64,000 bases of DNA from NCBI GenBank assembly GCA_965277745.1, contig OZ255837.1:558001-622000 (forward strand), given 5' to 3'. The notes under the pieces are model-generated. The model was given only the letters and a program-made list of their open reading frames with translations. It was not told the origin of the DNA and did no database searches. Positions within the stretch are counted from its first letter, which is position 1. Every line of letters starts with the position of its first letter. The DNA comes from G965277745 sp965277745 (GTDB taxonomy: Bacteria > Pseudomonadota > Gammaproteobacteria > Cardiobacteriales > Cardiobacteriaceae). Both the position numbers and the translations under genes were made by a program. Shown piece after piece: positions 8,127-18,500 of this stretch.

Positions 8127-9360
8127 TCGCGTCTTCGACGCCAACCTGATCGCCGTCGCCCCGCCGTCGTGGAAAGCCGGTTGCGGCGGCGTCGATCTGT
8201 TCGCCGGATCGCTTTCCTTCGTCAACTCCGATCAGATCGTCCAGCTGCTGCGTTCGGTGGCGGCCAACTCGGCGGGTTACGCGTTTCAGCTCACCCTCGA
8301 CAACGTCTTCCCGGACGGCGCCAAGTGGATCGAAAACTTCCAGAAGAAAATCCAGCAACTCAACCAGTACCTCGGCAACTCCTGTCAGCTGGCGCAGGGG
8401 GTGGTCAACGATCTCGCGAGCGGCTTCGACCTCAAGCACAAAACGGACGCCTCGCTCAAGGCCACCTTCACCGGCTTGTACGAAGACATTTTCTCCGCCC
8501 GCGAGGAGAGCGAAGGCGAAAGCCCGATGGAAAAACTGAAAAGCGGCAAACCCGACGAATACAACAAGATGGTCGGCAACATCGTCTGGAAACAACTGAA
8601 GCGCAACCGCGTCGGCGCGTGGTTCGGTCACGGCGACGACACCCTCCTCGAGGCGATCCTGTCGCTGACCGGCACGGTGATCATCGGCGACCTCGTCGAC
8701 GACCCGAACGCGCCCGGTTCCGGCGCCAAAACCAACCTGCTGACGATTCTGCCGGGTAACCAGATCGGTCTTTCCGATCTGATCGCCGGGGGAGAAGTGA
8801 AACTCTATTCCTGCGCCGGCGACCGTGAGAACTGCCTGAACGCCGGAAACGAGAGGAAAACGGTCAGCGTCACCGGTATCCGTGAACGGATCGACGCCAT
8901 GCTCCTCGGCGACGCCGCCACGCCGGGGATCGTCGAAAAATACGCGAGCAACAGCGGCGCCCTGAACGATCGCGAAAGGGCGTTCGTCTCCGCTCTGCCG
9001 GACGGCGTCGGCGCCATCGTGCGTAACCTGTCGCTGCTCTCGCGCGACAGCGCGAGCCTGTTCGTCTTGCAATCCTCCGGCGCGATCGCCCTCGCGATGA
9101 CCCACGACTTCATCGAGGAACTGTTCCGCGCCGCCGAAAGCGCGCTCGTCAACAGCGACTCGCCCTACAAGAAAGAAGCGCTGCAAGGGTTCGAGCGTTC
9201 ACGGCGCCAGGTGCGCGGCGAACACGCCGTTCTTTCCTCGCGCTACGGCACCCTGGCGGAACTGATCGGGCATTACGACGAGCTCGTCGACAACACCCGC
9301 AAGAAGCAATACCGCTCATCGGACGCGCCCCAGGACGAATCCGACAGCGGGGAAGAGTGA
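8127..9360 (+). pseudogene. traH: traH (F-type pilus assembly), 5' truncated
   Basis: About 410 residues of TraH, a periplasmic/outer-membrane-associated pilus assembly protein of F-type systems. The family signatures are clear: VFDANLIAVAPPSWKAGCGG, then VDLFAGSLSFVNS, SCQLAQG, WKQLKRNR and SLTGTVIIG, with a C-terminal coiled coil (EHAVLSSRYGTLAELIGHYD). The signal peptide and about the first 50 residues are missing, replaced at about 8118 by the inverted traG copy, so no start codon fits. In intact F-type operons traH lies directly upstream of traG on the same strand. Here they are head to head, so an inversion or ectopic recombination has broken both. Confidence 0.85.
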
Positions 9361-9856
9361 TCCGCGCGCCCTCGGCGAAGAGGCGGCGTTCGTGCCGTAT
9401 CGAAACGCGGCGGTCGGACGAGAAAACCCACCGGATTGACCTTCTTCCCCTGAAAGAGGGGGTCTCGTCGCTCACCCGAAGCGGTCACCGTTTCCTCGAA
9501 AAACGTCGAGAAAACGCATGGAAGAAGACAGAGCGATCTTCTCTTCGCGGACTTCGACCGTCAGGTGGTAGGTAGTACAATCCCGTCCGTCGACCGGGCG
9601 GCGGACAGGGTGGGATCGGAAGATGCCGGGGATTGACTTGCGCAGCTTTTGGTTTGAACAGGTCAAGTCCAATGTCGGCAACCGGTAAACCATCGAAGTT
9701 TATGACGGGAAGTTGGTTTTTATCTATTCAGAATCAGGTTAACCAAAGATCATACAACACTTTAGATTTACTTCCGAGCTTATGTATTAGTTCGGGGTAT
9801 TTCTCAAAATGAATGTTTTCCAATATCTCAGTCACAACCAGGTTTTCTACATCACA
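9361..9856. other. Non-coding stretch left of CDI island, with inverted repeat
   Basis: No gene with a start and ribosome-binding site. It contains the left arm (9418-9506) of a long imperfect inverted repeat whose other arm is at 22680-22768, and becomes AT-rich from 9700 towards the immunity gene. Confidence 0.5.
9418..9506 (+). repeat. Inverted repeat flanking CDI island, left arm
   Basis: Matches the reverse complement of 22680-22768 at roughly three quarters or more of positions. The best blocks are CCCCTGAAAGA and CGTCGCTCACCCGAAGCGGT followed by CCGTTTCCTCGA. The two arms enclose the whole cdiBAI locus and its orphan modules. Confidence 0.65.
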
Positions 9857-10195
9857 CTAATCTAAAGAGCTTAACAGAACTTTACATAATATAGTCGTTA
9901 TTTCTCCTTGTAAAATTGGATTCGCCAAACAATTAATAACATTCTCGATTGCTTCATAATGAATTTTTTCAAATTCTAAGTCTTCACGAAACTCGATTAA
10001 ATTTGCCCAGCTTTCGAGTTCTTTAGCTGTAAATTCTCCAGCAATAAAGCGCTTCAATACATCTTGGATTTGTGAGGCTCTAACGATCATTGGTTCGCCT
10101 TCATAATCCCAATCGAAATTTGACAAGTTATCCAAAATAGCATTAATTGGTCTTCTAAAAGCAACCAGGTCACTTAACACTGCAAAACGATTCAT
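9857..10195 (-). CDS. Putative CDI immunity protein (orphan module)
   Basis: A 112-residue acidic, low-GC protein (MNRFAVLSDLVAFRRPI ... KRFIAGEFTAKELESWANLI ... LANPILQGEITTILCK). The phrase GEFTAKELESWANLIE is typical of small immunity proteins at the end of CDI/polymorphic toxin arrays. It lies 12 bp after a toxin-tail fragment (10207-10380), the usual order of a displaced CdiA-CT/CdiI module. It would bind and neutralise that toxin in the cytoplasm. The exact family name is uncertain. Confidence 0.6.
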   Translation of the reverse strand: MNRFAVLSDLVAFRRPINAILDNLSNFDWDYEGEPMIVRASQIQDVLKRFIAGEFTAKELESWANLIEFREDLEFEKIHYEAIENVINCLANPILQGEITTILCKVLLSSLD

Positions 10196-10206
10196 ACTAC
10201 GGCCAC

Positions 10207-10380
10207 TTATGGATATGTTCCACCGTTAATTTTTTCTTTAACGTGAATAATGTTCCCTTTCGGGTCATATGTTGTTTTAGTAGCTTGGATCGTTTTTCCG
10301 TTTACATCAATCTGCTTTTCATAGACTGATTTTGAACCTGGGACTTTACCATGCGATTGGCTTAAACAAGCTAGATTTGA
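10207..10380 (-). pseudogene. Orphan CdiA C-terminal toxin fragment
   Basis: The frame ends GKVPGSKSVYEKQIDVNGKT followed by TTYDPKGNIIHVKEK and a stop, which reads as the tail of a polymorphic toxin domain. There is no proper start: the frame begins inside the terminator of the preceding gene. Such headless toxin tails with their immunity gene collect downstream of cdiA and can be swapped onto it by recombination. Confidence 0.55.
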
Positions 10381-10446
10381 TATCAATACACCCGTCAAAG
10401 TCAGAGTCATGGATGGCTGTTTGGTGCTAACGACTGAGTAAAACAA

Positions 10447-10472
10447 GAAGCCCCGCATTCGTGGGGCTTCTT
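10447..10472 (-). terminator. Intrinsic terminator after Imm8-like gene
   Basis: Stem AAGAAGCCCC / GGGGCTTCTT with a short loop, directly after the stop codon of the immunity gene and symmetrical enough to act both ways. Confidence 0.7.
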
Positions 10473-10832
10473 TCATGCGGGCTTATAATCTTCAAACTCC
10501 CAATAGCCAATTCTACCTAGTTTATTGGCTAGCTCTTGCCAATTTTCACCTGAGCAGCTAGCACAATATTTTGATATTTTTTGTTTAATTCTTTCTAAAT
10601 CATACTCAAATACAATCAGTATATGACGACCAAAAATAGCTTCGTTTTCAGCATATTTAGATTCAAACCATTTAGGCGTACAAACTTCAATATCAAAAGA
10701 TTCTTCCCAATCCTCGTCCTTAGGACCAATCATCACCTGTAACAAAAAAGCAAAGCAGTCGGGTTCATCAGGATAATAGCTTGAAAGATCATCTATATCT
10801 GGGCTGTGGATTCGTTTTATTTCCGCCTGCAT
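10473..10832 (-). CDS. Immunity protein, Imm8-like
   Basis: A 119-residue protein from ATG 10832 (MQAEIKRIHSPDIDDLSSYY). Signatures CFAFLLQVMIGP, ESFDIEVCTPKWF, GRHILIVFEYD and GRIGYWEFEDY match the immunity protein 8 family of polymorphic toxin systems. It follows the toxin gene 10837-12033 by four bases, so it should be the cognate inhibitor. A longer open frame upstream overlaps the toxin end and is not needed. Confidence 0.75.
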   Translation of the reverse strand: MQAEIKRIHSPDIDDLSSYYPDEPDCFAFLLQVMIGPKDEDWEESFDIEVCTPKWFESKYAENEAIFGRHILIVFEYDLERIKQKISKYCASCSGENWQELANKLGRIGYWEFEDYKPA

Positions 10833-10836
10833 CGCT

Positions 10837-12033
10837 TTAATCCGTAATATCCAAATGGCCGTTGGATTGCCATCTTTTAGTTGTTTGACCTGGAAACTTA
10901 CGTTCAAAATTCGCTTGAGTTTTATCAAGCTTACTTTTGTAACTGGGAGGCCGGTATTGCCTTAATCCATCCTTGCTTACCAATGTCTTGTCATCGCTAG
11001 CAACCTTAGCTCCATCACCAACCCAAGCTTTGCCAAGCTTGTCAGCTTCAGCCCTTGTACCAGAACCTAACCCAAAATTTCCCTTACCTTTTGCAGCATC
11101 ACGGAGAATGCCTATTTCTTTCCCTGCGCCCTTCGCAACATTCCCACCTACAACGCCATCAGCAACCTTACCAGATACTCCTGCGTTTGCAATCCCCTCC
11201 CCACGCCCAAGCTGGAAGAGCCCCTTCTCGCCAACCGTCTTCCCCGCCCGCAGCGCGCCTTTACCGAGCGCCTGCGCGCCCTTGCCAAGCGCCTGCGCGC
11301 CTTTCGCCGCCGGTACCACTTGCGCCGCCGTCAGCGACGCCTGTATTGCGCTCATCCCCAGCAAGGGCGCCCCCATGTTCCGCCCGTACAAGGTGTTCAG
11401 CGCGTTTTCTGTGCCGAAACTGCCCGCCCAGGTGCTTTTCGCGCTGTTGCCGAGGTTGTACGCCGCGTCTTTCCCCAGCGTCCACACGCCTTTGCCGAAG
11501 TTCTCCGCGGTGCGGATCGGGTGTCTCGCCATTTCCCAGGTGTCGTCCTTGATTGTCCCGCCAACCGCCTTGATTGCCCCGCCAACCGCCTTCACCGTGC
11601 CCCACGGATCGCTGATGATTTGTTCGCCAAGCGCCCGGCCGGTCTCGCTGGTTTTGTCTCTTACCCCCTGCCAGACGCTTCTGGTGGTTTTCTCGCGCAG
11701 GGTGCGCCCGAGAAGGTCGTCATGGCTTTCGCTGTAGGCGAGCGCCTCCCGCGCGTAGCGATCGGGGCGCCAATAGTCGTCGTCTTCGGCGCGGAACAGG
11801 GGGTGGTTTTTTTCGTCCTGGTCGAGGAAGGTAGATGTTGTTTGTTCGCCTTCGGCGGCGCTTGTCAGGTAGGCCGCCGCCGCGGTGTCTTCGCCGTCGT
11901 CGAGTTGCAGCGCCCACAGGGCGTCGACGTTCGCCGGCTGCCATTGTTCCGATAAGGGAAAGGCAGCAGTTGTCCCAAATACTTTAAACAGCAAAAAGAT
12001 AAAAATTTGCATCAGAAAGTAGATTGGGTTCAT
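10837..12033 (-). CDS. Secreted polymorphic toxin with own signal peptide
   Basis: A 398-residue protein with a hydrophobic N-terminus (FLMQIFIFLLFKVFGTTAAF, residues 6-25) that looks like a signal peptide, a glycine/alanine-rich middle (repeated KGAQALGKGA) typical of pre-toxin regions, and a C-terminal domain (ADKLGKAWVGDGAKVASDDK ... GLRQYRPPSYK ... QANFERKFPGQ, about residues 320-398). That C-terminal domain is common at the ends of filamentous haemagglutinin-like toxins and is probably a nuclease. It lacks a TPS domain and could be an exported toxin or a cassette awaiting transfer onto cdiA. Its immunity gene follows at once. Confidence 0.7.
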   Translation of the reverse strand: MNPIYFLMQIFIFLLFKVFGTTAAFPLSEQWQPANVDALWALQLDDGEDTAAAAYLTSAAEGEQTTSTFLDQDEKNHPLFRAEDDDYWRPDRYAREALAYSESHDDLLGRTLREKTTRSVWQGVRDKTSETGRALGEQIISDPWGTVKAVGGAIKAVGGTIKDDTWEMARHPIRTAENFGKGVWTLGKDAAYNLGNSAKSTWAGSFGTENALNTLYGRNMGAPLLGMSAIQASLTAAQVVPAAKGAQALGKGAQALGKGALRAGKTVGEKGLFQLGRGEGIANAGVSGKVADGVVGGNVAKGAGKEIGILRDAAKGKGNFGLGSGTRAEADKLGKAWVGDGAKVASDDKTLVSKDGLRQYRPPSYKSKLDKTQANFERKFPGQTTKRWQSNGHLDITD

Positions 12034-12213
12034 AGTTTATCGATTTAATAATTTTTATAGGATTGATATAATTATATTCCAAGGATTCAATTTCACTTGT
12101 CTATATAAGAAATTCGGACAGTGTTTCAGCTACTGCCCGATCTTAAATTTCTACCGATATTTGTTCAAATTAGATAAAATATTAATTATAAATAATATAT
12201 TATAGTCTCTAAA

Positions 12214-12525
12214 TCATTTATGAAACATTAAAAATTTTACAAATCCTGTTTTAATATCAACTAGATATGAATTACCGCTGTAAGAATTCAATATCCAATT
12301 CCCTCCACTATTTCCAATACCAACAAACATATCACAATCTTTATCCCAATATGGACAATATTGCATACCATTAACTGTCCAAATCTTTCTTCCATTTTCA
12401 TCGAAGAATTCAACATTTTCCCAATCTTTTGGAGAACTAGTTTCAGATAACTTTCCCCACTTATATAGAACTAGTGTGCAATTTCCTATTTCTAAATGAT
12501 CTAGAGTATTGACTGGAAGCTTCAT
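12214..12525 (-). CDS. cdiI: CdiI immunity protein
   Basis: A 103-residue low-GC protein (MKLPVNTLDHLEIGNCTLVL ... WILNSYSGNSYLVDIKTGF) whose ATG overlaps the cdiA stop codon by four bases (ATGA), giving tight translational coupling. Position and size identify it as the immunity partner of the CdiA toxin tail. I do not recognise the fold. The AT-rich 12034-12213 that follows has no gene and may hold the promoter of the next toxin module. Confidence 0.75.
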   Translation of the reverse strand: MKLPVNTLDHLEIGNCTLVLYKWGKLSETSSPKDWENVEFFDENGRKIWTVNGMQYCPYWDKDCDMFVGIGNSGGNWILNSYSGNSYLVDIKTGFVKFLMFHK

Positions 12526-15500
12526 TGAAGAGCTCTTGGATTTGTAAATGCATCATCTGGAATTTTGCTTTTCAATTGGAATTGTTTGCCTCCACCAGCT
12601 CCACCAAAATTCCCAGGATTAACGCTACCAGTTCTAATTTTTGTACCTCTAGGAGGTTTGATATCAGTTATATGAGTGGGTAATTCTGGAAGATCAAACT
12701 TATCTTTAATCTGTTGAGGTGAGAGATCTCGAATATCATCGGCCTTCATCATCCATTGTCCACCTTGGCTACTGTTCGGACCCGTATTGTACACCCTAAC
12801 ATATTGAGTACTACCATCCGCTTTGAAATCCATAATAGGTTTACTTGGATCATATGGAGGCTTACTAAAACCTAAATTTGCATCAATTGCACTTACCTTG
12901 CTAAGTTTCTTACCTTCAAATATAATATTTGATGTATCTATTGCCTTTGGTAATTTCTGTGCAATTTTGAGTTTCTCCCCCGCTTTGAGCACGCCCTTAC
13001 CAAGCGCCACCGGCAGCTTCGCAAGCCCGTTAACCCCGCCAATCGCCGTCAGTCCGCTCGACAGATATAATTCCGTCCTCACCAGATCCGCATCACGAGT
13101 GCGGCCCTGCGAGTCCAGCTTGTCCGCCAACGCAAGACGTTCTCGCATCGACTCGGAAACATGGTTCACCGGCGAGCGCGCAAACGCCACGATTTCTTCC
13201 CCCATCGCGTGCAAGCGGCTCTGCGCGGCTTCGTCTCCTTTATAGGCGCGGTAGGCGAGGTCGGCGATAGCCACCGGACTTTCCAGGCTGTCTTTGACGA
13301 TGTCGATCAGCGCTTCTTTACCGATGTCTCCCATGTAGCGCTGTTTCGCTTCCCCATATTGGGTGGCCACTTTCACATAGGCCGAACTGAGTTGCGGTTT
13401 TTTCCCGTAGGACTGGAAGGCGTCATAGACTTTCGCCACTTCCCTCAAACAGGCCGGTGAGCCCGAGTCTTGGCAAGTCGCCAGGGTCTTGTCACGATCG
13501 CGATCGAGGCGGTAAAGGGCGCTGATTTTCTCTTGCAGGGGCTGACAGTCTTGTCCGTCGGCGACGCATGCGGCACGGGCTTTGCCGAGGCGCTGCCATG
13601 CTTGCCATTCTTCGTGTGACAGGTAGTTATGAGCGACGGCGTTCTCCGCCAGCTGGCTCGCCGCCGCGGTGTTCGCGCTTTCTCCGCCGCTCGCCCCGAG
13701 CGCCGCGCCGCCAAGGGCGGCGAGGGTTTTCAGGGTGGTTTTTTCCGTCTTCGTCAGGGTGGCCGGGTCGTCTTTGCTGTAGAGCCACTGGCTCAGCAGC
13801 GGCGCGCTCGCTTCCGCCCCCGCCGCGGCAAGGCCAGCACTGAAGGCGTCGTTGCCGCCCGCCGCCGCGACGCCGGCGGCGAGGAGGCCATGGGCAAGCG
13901 CCTGCGCTCCGCGCTCGCCTTTTCCGAGTTGGCCGTCAGGATGCGAAGCGGCACGCGCTTTGAAGGCGGCGCCGATTTTCTCCGCCGCCAGCGGACTCGC
14001 CGCCGCCGCGAGGATGCCGCCAGCACTGCTGCTCGGGGCGCCAAGGCCGGCACCGACGCTGGCGCCGATCCCGCGCAGGGTGTGCCATTGTCGGCGCTGT
14101 CTTTCGTAGTCCTGGGCGCTCAGGGTGCCTTGTTCGTATTGGTTTTGCAGGGTGTCGAGTTTGGCGGCGATTGTTTCGTCGATGCCGTGCAGGGTGCGCC
14201 CGAAGTCACGGCGCGCCTGGGTTTGCGCGCCCAGTTCTTTTTCCATCCGCCCGCGGTCGAAGCGGTTCTCGAGCGCACCGCTGTGCGCCCTCAGGGTGGC
14301 GCTGGCGATGTTTTTATCGAGGGGGATGAGGCCGCCAAGGGGGGAGGTCTTCGGGGGGTTGTCCCCGCCGCTAAGGACGAGGGCGGCAGGGTCGAGGAGG
14401 CTGCGGGTGACGCTGTGTTGCCGGTCGCTGTCGTGTCCGTAGCCGAGGCCGTCGCCGTGGACGCCGCTCGCTCCCTGGTCGCTCAAATGACCGTTTTGTT
14501 GTTGTCCCAGGGCGCCGCCGCTGACAGCGAAGCCGCCGCCTGCAGCGAGGCTGTCGCCGCGATAAGTGGCGTGGTTTTCAAGGTCGCGTGTGTGTATGGC
14601 GGTGGTGCGCAGGCGGTTTTTCCCTTTTTCCCGCGCTTCGCCGCTGGAGAGGATCGCCGCCCCTGTGAGTTCGGTTTTGCCGCCGATGTCGAGGTGGTAG
14701 CCGCCGTCACCGGCGAGGATGGCGCTTTGTTCGCCGACGCTGCGGTAGTCGGAGTCTATTTTTGTCTGTTCGTAGCTGCCGCTCGCCGAGACCCCGTAGC
14801 CGACGGTTACTTGGGCGCTCACGTTGCGTGAACGCGCGTGGTAGGTCGCTTCGTCCTGGCGGCTGATGATCGCAAGGTCGCCGCCGCTCACGAGCGTCAC
14901 TTGTTTGCCGAGTACTTGGGCGCCGCCGAGGGTGGTTGTTCCCCCGCTTTCAAGGATGGTCTCCGCGTTTTCGCCGCCGATATGGCTGTTGCGCCAGCTG
15001 ACGCCGTGCCCGTCGCCATGTCCTTTGCCGAGGTTGCCGCCGGCGGTCGCCCCGAGGCTGTAGCCGTTCCCTCCAATGTCGATGGCAAGGCCGGCGTTCC
15101 AGCCGCTCGAGCGGCTGCGGTGGCGTTCGCTGTGCGCTTCTTCGCCGCCAAGGAGGTTCAGCGCCCCTTCCGCCACGAGGCGGGTTTTCTCTTCTCCAGC
15201 GAGGTCGCTGCCGATGACGCCCAGGGTGCTCTTTTCTCCGGCGCCGGCAGCGGTGATGGCAAGGCTTTTCCCGGCGTGCAACTGCGCCGCGATGGCGCGC
15301 TCGTCGTCGCTTTGCCAGTCTTGGTGTTTTTTCTGTTCGCCGTAGGTGATGGCGATGCGCACGCTGGCGTTTTTCCCTTGCGCCGCCGCAGCCGCCGCTT
15401 GTCCTTTGCGGTAGAGGTCGAAGCTGTTGTTAGCGAGTGTCAGCGCCTGGATGCGTTTGTCTTCGCTTTCTCCGAGCGGCGATTCGATCAGGCGCGCCAT

Positions 15501-18500
15501 CGGGTCGAGGATGTCGGCAAACGGCGCTTGTACGGCAACGGTCACCCCGCTTTGGCGGTAGTTGTATTGGCCTTCGCTGTGACGCTGTTCTTCGCCGGCT
15601 TCGATGGTGACGCTTTGCGCGGCGATCGTGAGGTCGCCTTCTGCCGCGCTGACGGTGCCACCGCGCTGGCGGTAGTGTTCGCCCGCTTGTAGGCTGACGT
15701 CGCCGTGGAGGCTGCCGATGACGCTGCCGCGTTCGCTGTCGATGGTTTCTGTTTGTTCGAGGCGCGTGTCGCGGTTGCCGACGGTGAAGGAACTGGGGCT
15801 GAGGTCAAGGAGGCCGCTTTTTTTCGTCCGCCGGGTTTCCCCGCGGACGCGGTGTTCGCCAGCGCCGCCGAGGCTCAGGGTTTTTCCCGCCCGCAGGCGC
15901 AGGGTTTCGTCACCGACGAGGGTGCTGCCGAGCACTTCGAGGGTTTTGCCGCTCCTCACCGCGAGCCGCGCCGCGCTCAGTTCGCTGCCAACGGCAAGGT
16001 CGTCGTGATGGCGGTAGTGAGCGAGTCGGCTGGTTTTCGAGAACAGGCCGTGTTCCGTGCCGTAGGAGGACAGGTCGTAGTCTTCCCCGCGCCGTCCCGC
16101 TTCGATTCTTACTTTTTCCCCGGCGGCGATCGACAGGCCGGCGTCGCGACTTTGTATTTGCCCCTGGCGGATGGTGACGTTTTTCCCGGCGCCGAGTTCG
16201 ATTGTCCCGCGGCTCGTGACGCGGCTGCCGATTTCCGCGGTGACGCTGTGGTGGCGATGGTTTTTGTCGCTCAGGGCGGCGACTTTTTCGTGGAAGGCGG
16301 TCTCGACGCCGCCGAGTTCGAGGTCGCCTTCGCCCGCGTGTACTTTCGTGGCGCCACCGGCGCTGCGGTTTTCAAGCGCCGCCGCGGCGAGGGTGATGTC
16401 TTGCTCCGCTGCGATTTGCAGCAGGCCCGGGCGGGCGCCGTCAACGGTGAGTCGCGCCCGCCGCCCAAGAATGGTCTGGCCGTTTTTCGCATCACCGGAG
16501 CGCAGGGTGGTCGCTTTCAGGGCGACGCGCTTGGCGATCAGGCGCAGGCTCTCGCGCGCCAGCGCCGCGCCGCCTGTGAAGGTGATTTCGTCTTCGCCGG
16601 CAAGGCGCACGCGGGCGCCGCGAATGGTGCCGCGGTTGGCGAGGTGTTCACCACCGAGGTTCAGGGTGTCGCGTGCCCGCAGTTCTCCCTGGTTGTCGAG
16701 TGTCGTCGCGTTTTCTATGTCGATCCGCGTCGCGCTGATCAGGGAACCGCCGGCGGCGGTCGGTTCACCGCGGAGGGTGACGCGCGGGACGAGGACGGTT
16801 TCTTCGTGCCCATCGGGCAGGGTGACGCTTTCGGCGACGAGCCAGACGATGTCGTGTTGCAGGCGCGCCACTTGCGAAGCGCTGAGCGCTACGCCCGGCA
16901 CCAGCTCGAGTTCCCGCGCCGCGCTCACGCCATTGTCGAGCAGGGCGCGGTATTGGCGTTCGTCGTCCGCGTAGCCGTCCAGACGGCGGTAGCCGGTCAG
17001 GCGGGCGATTTGTTCGTTGACCAGGCGTTGTTCATAGTAGCCGTCGCCAAGGCGTTTCATCATCCGTTCGACGCCGAGCGCCTCGAGCTGGTGGGCGCTC
17101 GACAGCCAACGGCGGCGATTGGCAAAGGCCGGATCGGTTTCGATCAGCGGCGCCCCCGGCGTCGCGTGGTTGTAGTGGAACAGGGCGCTGTCGCTCAGCA
17201 ACGCCGCGGCGGGTAACGCGGCCAGCGGTGGCGGGGCTATGGACGGCGCGGCGGAAGGGAAGGCCGCGGACACCGCCGGCAGTCGCGGCGGCGTGGCGGC
17301 GCGAAGGGCACCTTTGTGTTCGATGTAGGGGACGAGGCCGTCGGTGAAGCGGCTTTCCCCGGTGATTCGTTCGCGGTCGATGGGCCATCTGTTCGTTGCC
17401 TCGCGATGGTGAGAGCCGGTCCATCTCCGCCTGCGTTCGCTATGTTTCCCGTGACCGCGATCGTGGGCGTAGGTTTTGCCCAGTGTTTCCGCGTTGGTAA
17501 ATTGCAATCCTTTTTGCGTCTGGCGCAGGGCGCCGCCGACGAGGATTTGGCTGTTCTCGTTCTCGAGACGCGCGGCGTCGACGTGGAGATCGCCGCCGAC
17601 GAGAATTTGCCCGGCTTCGGAATGACCCAATCGATCGGCGTAGTAGGAGGTGGTGTAGTATTCTTCCGACCACTTGTTATTTTTGATTGCTTCGCGTCCG
17701 TCGTAAAAGACGAATTTTCCAACCGCGTGTGGAGAGGTCCAATAGCCGTCTCCGTCCGCCCCGGCGATATACCAGTTGGCGTCTTTGTCCGGCGAGTAGC
17801 GCGCGACTTTTTTCTCGCCGCTCAGGACGTGTTCGGCCACTTCGAAGCGGCGGTTCAAGTTGGCGATTTCCGTCGCGCCAAGGTGGAGGTCGCCGCCCGC
17901 TTCGATGCGCCCACCGCGATTGTCGATCCGTCGCGCCCGCCCGATCACCCCGTCGGCACCGTCGAGCGCCGCGCCGATTCTCATCTCCCCGAGGCTGAGC
18001 AATGTCGCCGCACGCGCGGCGGTCTTTTTTCCGGCAACCACGCGCAGGGCGCCGCCACCTTGGTTTTCCACTTCGCGCGCGCCGAGGTCGAGGCGTTCAC
18101 GAGCGGCGATCACCGCCGCCGTGGTTTGCCCCGCAACCGTTTCTTCACGGTTCTCGAGACGCGCCGCGCCCAGGCGCACGCGGTCGCCGTAGATCCGTCC
18201 GGTGCCGAGGTTGGTGAGTTTTTCTCCCGCTGTGAGGCGGGTCTCGCCGTTGCTGTTGACGAGACCGCGGTTGTCGAGGGTTTCATCGACGGCGATACGC
18301 GTCGCTTGTCCGCCTTCGATGTCTCCCGCGGCGCGGTTGTCGAGACGCCGCGCTTCGATAAGGAGTGCTTTTCCGCCGTGCAGGCGATGGCGGTTTTCCA
18401 CCGCCCCGGCGCTCGTCAGATGGAAGACGCCGCCGGCGGTGATGTCGGCGCCGCTCGTGAAGTCGCTGCCGAGGGTCAGGGTGAGGTCTTCGCCGGTGCT

